Below are positions 6,408 to 10,058 of a stretch of DNA of 10,058 nucleotides, piece by piece. The DNA is from Dehalococcoidia bacterium (lineage in GTDB: Bacteria; Chloroflexota; Dehalococcoidia; JAUYDP01): contig JAUYDP010000130.1 in assembly GCA_030691805.1 (NCBI GenBank), positions 1 to 10,058 on the forward strand, written 5' to 3'. Both the position numbers and the translations under genes were made by a program. The notes below the pieces were generated by a model that saw only the letters and a program-made list of their open reading frames with translations, searched no databases and was not told the origin of the DNA. Every line of letters begins with the position of its first letter. Position 1 is the stretch's first letter.

Positions 6408-6687
6408 CTAGCCTTGACTAGTTTCGCCCGAGCCTCTGTTCACCCGGTTATGGAGGAAGGCTATGGACTCCTTGGCATTATCAAAGCTGTGGGTTCGCCC
6501 AGCACGAATATCTTCCTTGGCTTCTCTTTCACCTTCCTGCCAACGCTTGGTCCAAAACCATGCCTGCTCCTTGTCCACCAGCCTCTCCACTCGCAGAACA
6601 ATCTCGCCTTCCTTCACTTTAACATCGAGGAACGGATTGGGGCAAAGTGACCTAAGCCTTCTTGGGCACTTGAATTGGCACTGACAT
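6408..6687 (-). pseudogene. Decayed AbrB/MazE-type antitoxin
   Basis: From ATG 6687 the frame reads MSVPIQVPKKA, then TAG (6652-6654), then VTLPQSV. This is the N-terminal strand of a swapped-hairpin AbrB antitoxin in which the usual Gln codon CAG has become TAG. Near 6630-6636 the frame shifts and about 12 residues of the expected (K/R)..FGI..GD loop are missing. The other frame resumes with FLDVKVKEGEIVLRVE and the typical C-terminal tail DKEQAWFWTKRWQEGERE, EDIRAGRTHSFDN and IAFLHN, ending at 6408. Read alone, the downstream frame could be extended upstream to 6722 as a 104-residue ORF, but its first 30 residues (Cys/Arg-rich) are out-of-frame translation. Such antitoxins normally bind their own promoter and neutralise the adjacent toxin; this one should not fold. 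Confidence 0.65.
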
Positions 6688-6742
6688 ATTGAAGCCCGCT
6701 TTCCGACAATCATAACTATCAAGGTAGAAAAGGATTCAACAT

Positions 6743-8452
6743 CTACTCAAACTCGTGCATCCTCTCCATCTCCTCCTGCGGCACATCGAAGACCAGGTCG
6801 AAGGGCGGGAGCTTCTCAGAGCGGAAGAAGTCGGGTAGACGGTCGTGGGCGGGCGTGAAGCCGGCGGCGCGGTTGAAGGCCAACTCCGTCCGCAACACCT
6901 CCTGCCCCAGGGCTTCAGGGAAAGATAAACACACGCCGGGCCCGTGGGCGGCTTCCAGCATGTTGTTTACCAGCTCTGGCTGAGGGCCGGTAACCGCCAG
7001 GACGAAAGAGCACAGGCCCAGCGTATCGTTGGCCGCCCGAAGGACCTGGACCTCCCTGGACAGCGCCACCTGGCCCTCGGGCTGATGGGGATCCAGCGTG
7101 GAATAGAGGGGATAGCCAGCAGTATGGTCCGCCCCCTGGGGCGAGGTGGCGTAGGTCACCGCCAGGCCTTTATAGGCTCGGGGGTCATAAGCGGCTATGG
7201 CCTGCCCTTTAACCACTGGCAGCCTCCTGACCCCCATAACCCTTCCGAAGCTGGCCGTCCCGCTGGCCAGCAGCCGCCCCAGCACCGTTCCGGTGCGGAC
7301 CTCCCCCAGAAGACGGATCGCGCCTTCCGCATCACCGTACTCCAGCAGCCCGGCCTCAATGCCCACCCCCAGGGTAGCGCCAGTCTCTATTACGTCCAGG
7401 CCGATGTCGTTGCACATCTCGTTGAGCCGGGCGATGGCGTCCAGGTCATCAATCCCCAGATTAGCGCCGAACTCTCCCATGGCCTCGTATTGCAGGGTGC
7501 TGGTCAGGCGTTTTCCGCTGGCGTCGGGGACCACGTTCGAGGAGCGGATCGTGCAACCGGACATGCAAACGTGGGTGGTCCGGCCTTCGCCTCCGCGCTG
7601 TAAAATAAGCTCGCGCAGGGCCTTCCCAGAGATCTTGTCCAGGTGAGATATCGTGCCGCAGGTGTAGTTCCGGCAGGGAAAGGCCCCATGGTGGTTGACG
7701 TTATCCATAACGAAGGCTGTTCCGAACTCGGGAAAGATCTTGCTGGTGAAGTACTCGTCATTCAAGGCCTGGTGATACGCCTTTAAGCTACGGCGAAAGC
7801 CGGCAGGGTCGGCTACAGGAGCGCTACGACGACTGTCCGGGTCCTGAATGACAATGGCCTTAAGCCCTTTAGCCCCCATCACCGCCCCCAGTCCGCCGCG
7901 AGAGGCAGAGCGGGAGGGATAACCATCGGGATCGGTTGCGGCGATTATGGAGTTAAGCGATTGCCTCTCTCCCGTCGGCCCGATGCACAGCACAGAGGAA
8001 TTCTTCCCGAAGCGCTGTCGAAGGACGGAGCAGGCCTCGAAAATGGGCCGGCCCCAGTATTCGTCCCCAGGCAACAGCTCTGCCCGGTCCTTTTCCAGAT
8101 GAAGGATGTATTTACCGCCAGATGGGGCCCGGCCCTCCACGATGAGGGCTTTTAGGCCGAGGCAGGCCAGGCTACCTCCCGGATTGCCACCGGTGTTGCT
8201 CTCCTTGATGGTTCCGGTGAGAGGACTTTTGGCGCCGATGGAGAGGCGGTCCCCGGCCGAAACGCCCCTACCAGACAGGAGGCCGGGTGCGAAGACCAGT
8301 TTGTTGGCTCTCCCCAACGCGTCACAGGTAGCCGGCGTCTCTTCGGACAGGACCCGCCCGATGAGGCCCCGTCCTCCCCAGGACGCCCACTGGGGAGGGG
8401 CCGGCTCCCGCAGAATACTGAGATTGGTAAGGTCAAGCCGCAGGACATCCAT
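6743..8452 (-). CDS. Aldehyde:ferredoxin oxidoreductase family protein (tungsten/molybdenum bis-pterin enzyme)
   Basis: A 569-residue member of the AOR family, cytosolic enzymes that oxidise aldehydes (or reduce acids) with ferredoxin, using a tungsto- or molybdo-bispterin and a [4Fe-4S] cluster. The N-terminal pterin domain shows GGRGLIGRVL (26-35), LVFAPGLLSGRG (52-63) and SPLTGTIKESNTGG (76-89). Domains 2/3 carry QYEAMGEFGANLGI (321-334), GADHTAGYP (440-448, with the His expected near the metal) and DTLGLC (476-481). The cluster region reads C296-MSG-C300-TIR-S304: many relatives have C-x3-C-x3-C here, so the third ligand is Ser (TCC), while C481 supplies the last Cys. The ATG at 8452 follows AGGAGG by four bases. 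The length is slightly short of the ~600 residues common in the family. No MoaD-like or ferredoxin partner is adjacent. The family is firm; the substrate is unknown. Confidence 0.9.
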   Translation of the reverse strand: MDVLRLDLTNLSILREPAPPQWASWGGRGLIGRVLSEETPATCDALGRANKLVFAPGLLSGRGVSAGDRLSIGAKSPLTGTIKESNTGGNPGGSLACLGLKALIVEGRAPSGGKYILHLEKDRAELLPGDEYWGRPIFEACSVLRQRFGKNSSVLCIGPTGERQSLNSIIAATDPDGYPSRSASRGGLGAVMGAKGLKAIVIQDPDSRRSAPVADPAGFRRSLKAYHQALNDEYFTSKIFPEFGTAFVMDNVNHHGAFPCRNYTCGTISHLDKISGKALRELILQRGGEGRTTHVCMSGCTIRSSNVVPDASGKRLTSTLQYEAMGEFGANLGIDDLDAIARLNEMCNDIGLDVIETGATLGVGIEAGLLEYGDAEGAIRLLGEVRTGTVLGRLLASGTASFGRVMGVRRLPVVKGQAIAAYDPRAYKGLAVTYATSPQGADHTAGYPLYSTLDPHQPEGQVALSREVQVLRAANDTLGLCSFVLAVTGPQPELVNNMLEAAHGPGVCLSFPEALGQEVLRTELAFNRAAGFTPAHDRLPDFFRSEKLPPFDLVFDVPQEEMERMHEFE

Positions 8453-8538
8453 AGGTCCTCCTTCGTCCGTCTAGCCCACGTTCCTCGAGAATTCCGCTGA
8501 TTACTTCACCCGGAACCCGTCTTTGCTGGGTGTCCGGC

Positions 8539-8554
8539 GGGGCTGGAAAGCCCC
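8539..8554. repeat. Palindrome GGGGCT-GGAA-AGCCCC
   Basis: A perfect 6-bp stem with a GGAA loop in the region upstream of the AOR-family gene, similar in style to the AGCCCC/GGGGCT hairpin at 5537-5553. It has no T-run on either side, so a REP-like element is more likely than a terminator. Confidence 0.45.
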
Positions 8555-8600
8555 ACCTATCCATCTTATGTCATTGTTTTTCTGGAAGTCACATCCTATA

Positions 8601-8666
8601 GATAGCCGGCTCTTTCCAGGGCCGCTATGCCCACATCCACCGGATAGCCGGCTCTTTCCAGGGCCG
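8601..8666 (+). repeat. Two identical 24-bp direct repeats (period 42 bp)
   Basis: The 24 bases at 8601-8624 (GATAGCCGGCTC... ending AGGGCCG) recur exactly at 8643-8666, with 18 different bases between. The period is a multiple of three, and on the minus strand the array reads without a stop as ALERAGYPVDVGIA followed by ALERAGYL and TAG. With only two copies it could be a chance tandem duplication, a REP-type unit or the tail of a lost gene. Confidence 0.6.
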
Positions 8667-8712
8667 GATTACCAGCATTATAGACCTCCGCCGGTTAGAG
8701 CGCCAGGCTCGG

Positions 8713-8740
8713 CAGGTAGAGCCTTGAGCGCCCCTACCTG
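8713..8740. repeat. Inverted repeat CAGGTAG/CTACCTG
   Basis: A 7-bp perfect stem (8713-8719 with 8734-8740) and a 14-base loop, directly abutting the larger palindrome that starts at 8738. It is part of the same cluster of extragenic palindromes. Confidence 0.45.
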
Positions 8741-8798
8741 GGAGCGCCGGCGTCTCGCCGGCAACGGGGTGGGGCCAGCAGGCTGCCGGCGCTCCCAG
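8738..8798. repeat. Long REP-like palindrome with a nested hairpin
   Basis: A 14-bp perfect inverted repeat, CTGGGAGCGCCGGC (8738-8751) and GCCGGCGCTCCCAG (8785-8798), encloses a second perfect hairpin GCCGGCG-TCT-CGCCGGC (8746-8762). The GGGAGCGCCGGC core is of the kind found repeated in intergenic DNA of many GC-rich bacteria. No poly-T follows. It could serve as a bidirectional transcription barrier between the divergent AOR-family and signalling genes. Apart from these repeats and the promoter at 8900-8908, I see nothing in the 571-bp gap 8453-9023. Confidence 0.65.
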
Positions 8799-8899
8799 CA
8801 GATCTCGCCAAATAAGCCATCTTCAATATAACAAAAAGAGAGATGGGCCAGTTGGTTCTGAGGACGGAGGCATCAGAATGACCTGCTTCTAAAATACTA

Positions 8900-8908
8900 T
8901 GATATAAT
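8900..8908 (+). promoter_or_regulatory. Extended -10 promoter for the signalling gene
   Basis: TGATATAAT is a perfect extended -10 element (TGn-TATAAT, hexamer at 8903-8908). No good -35 lies 16-18 bases upstream, which extended -10 promoters tolerate. Transcription would start near 8915, giving a leader of about 110 bases before the ATG at 9024. Confidence 0.5.
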
Positions 8909-9023
8909 ACTAGCAGCGCAATACCCGCCTTAACTGAATACTAGCTTCGTAACATCAACTGTGATTCGATGCCAGCTTGGCAATTGAAAGCATAAGCCTG
9001 AGCAGGGCTTAAGGAGACGTTGC

Positions 9024-10000
9024 ATGGCGATAGGGGAAGAGGGCGATAGAAATACGACAACCGTATTGATTGTCGAGGACAGCCCCACCCAGGCGGTCCA
9101 GTTGCAGCACATGCTGGAGAAGCATGGCTACCAGGTAACCGTAGCCGGCAATGGCCTGGAGGCACTGGCGGCCATCGGCCGGGCCAGGCCTGCGATCATC
9201 CTTAGCAATATCGTTATGCCGGGGATGGACGGCTACCAACTCTGCCGCCATATCAAGTCCCAAAAGGTCCTGAGCGGCATTCCCGTCATCCTGGTAGCTA
9301 GCCTTTCCGATTCCAAGGACGTCATAAAAGCCCTGGAGGCCGGGGCCAACCATTTCATCACCAAGCCCTACGACGAGACGGACCTGCTGTCTTTGATAGA
9401 GAGAAACCTCTCTAAAAGTGGAGGTCGTCGCTCCAGCGACCGCCACTCCGGAGTGGAGATAACCTATGGTGGCCAGGAGTACGTCATCTACGCCAAAAAG
9501 CAGGAAACTCTGAGTCTCCTCCTGTCAACCTACGAGGCCGCCACCAAGCAGAACCAGGAGTTAGCAAAAGCACGGGACGAGCTTTTCAATCTTAACAACG
9601 AGCTGGAGCGGATGGTGGAGAAAAGGACCGCCGCCCTGCGGGAGGAGGTCGCCGAGCGTCAGAGTGCTGAGGAGTCACTGCGGGAATCCGAGGAAAGGTT
9701 CCGCACCATGGTGGAGTCCGCCAACGACGCCATAGTCGTGGCCAGCTCCGATGGAGAGATTGTGGGATGGAACACAGGCGCCCGTATTCTCTTCGGCTAT
9801 GATGCCGAAGAGATCGTGGGGCAGAGTATCACCGCCCTGATGCCGCAAAGATACCGGGACCGCCACTTGGAGGCCATGAGGGAATTAGTGCTTTCGGGAC
9901 GGACCGGCCCGCTCCAGAGCGGGATTGAGCTGGTAGGCCTGCGGAAGGATGGCGCGGAGGTGACAATGGAATTGTCTCTTACCTCTTGGGCCACTATTAC
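9024..10000 (+). CDS. Signal-transduction protein: receiver (pseudo), coiled coil, PAS; 3' partial
   Basis: About 326 residues are readable before the sequence degenerates; a full-length protein would probably continue into further PAS or histidine kinase domains. The ATG at 9024 follows AAGGAGA (9011-9017) by six bases. The receiver domain (about 12-130) has VLIVEDSPTQ with acidic E18/D19, and MPGMDGY, but the phosphoacceptor position reads SNIVMPG: N62 (AAT, 9207-9209) where Asp is expected. The switch Thr in IL-x-T-S-L-S-D is A92, while K114 (ITKPYDE) is kept. Residues 143-180 (VEITYGG...QETLSLLLSTYEAATKQNQEL) form the linker seen after receivers in hybrid kinases. Residues 180-225 form a coiled coil (ELERMVEKRTAALREE), and 226-326 a PAS domain (RFRTMVESANDAIVVASSDG, GWNTGARILFGYDAEEIVG). 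The receiver probably does not accept phosphate in the usual way; the PAS domain may sense a ligand or redox state. Confidence 0.88.
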
Positions 10001-10058
10001 CCCCCCCCCCCCGGGGGGGCGCCGGGGGCGGGGGGGGGGGGGGGGGGGGGGGGGGGGG
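10000..10058. other. Low-complexity C/G tail, likely sequencing or assembly artefact
   Basis: A run of 13 C, then 7 G, then a mixed C/G piece and a long terminal poly-G. It cuts through the PAS domain at the point where related proteins continue with normal sequence. Poly-G ends are typical of no-signal cycles in two-colour sequencing, and a C-run against a G-run suggests mis-joined reads. Do not interpret it biologically. Confidence 0.85.

Noticed and set aside
8601..8666. CRISPR-like direct repeat with an 18-base spacer
   Set aside because: Only two copies, the spacer is too short, and there are no cas genes.
8978..8993. Sigma-54-like GG...GC element before the signalling gene
   Set aside because: Spacing between GG and GC is one base short of the consensus and no activator site is visible; the extended -10 at 8900-8908 is better.
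9009..9446. 145-codon minus-strand ORF across the receiver domain
   Set aside because: Shadow of the plus-strand receiver/PAS gene, which is not closed in the window because it runs off the contig end.
10013..10058. G-quadruplex-forming tract
   Set aside because: The poly-G run is best explained as a sequencing artefact at the contig end.

Overview
The window is about 10 kb of GC-rich bacterial DNA from the end of a draft or metagenomic contig; the last ~58 bases are homopolymer-like C/G that looks like sequencing artefact. A molybdenum hydroxylase subunit, a tungsten-type aldehyde:ferredoxin oxidoreductase (AOR) paralogue, TTG/GTG starts with strong Shine-Dalgarno (SD) sites, a Pro-rich secreted protein and abundant REP-like palindromes together suggest an uncultured anaerobic or facultative bacterium, plausibly Chloroflexota (Dehalococcoidia-like). 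That placement is inference from protein flavour only.

Left part (1-4829): a minus-strand nitroreductase-family flavoprotein is divergent from a plus-strand membrane protein made of three tandem TM2 domains. This faces a minus-strand pair in which lipoyl synthase (lipA) is followed by a xanthine dehydrogenase-family molybdopterin subunit. The lipA stop and the TTG start of the second gene overlap as TTGA, so the two are probably co-transcribed and translationally coupled. No FAD or [2Fe-2S] partner subunit lies beside the Mo subunit.

Middle part (4830-6742): a visibly more A/T-rich accessory stretch on the minus strand. It holds an unrecognised 208-residue soluble protein, a pair of inverted REP/MITE-like repeats about 150 bp apart, a small secreted beta-sandwich-type protein, and the decayed remains of a type II toxin-antitoxin pair: an AbrB-like antitoxin broken by a stop codon and a deletion, and about 20 codons of a RelE/ParE toxin. 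The secreted-protein reading frame begins inside the toxin remnant.

Right part (6743-10058): an AOR-family oxidoreductase on the minus strand in which one expected [4Fe-4S] cysteine is serine, then a 570-bp non-coding region rich in palindromes and a 24-bp direct repeat, then a plus-strand signalling protein (receiver, linker/coiled coil, PAS) cut off by the contig end. Its receiver has Asn at the phosphoacceptor position and Ala at the switch Thr, so it looks like a pseudo-receiver.

I see no CRISPR array, rRNA, credible tRNA or intact transposase. I do not see a clear multi-gene novel system. The most interesting signals are the two active-site or signalling-residue losses (AOR and receiver), the lipA/Mo-hydroxylase coupling, the triple-TM2 protein and the toxin-antitoxin ruin that appears to have donated a 5' end to a secreted protein.
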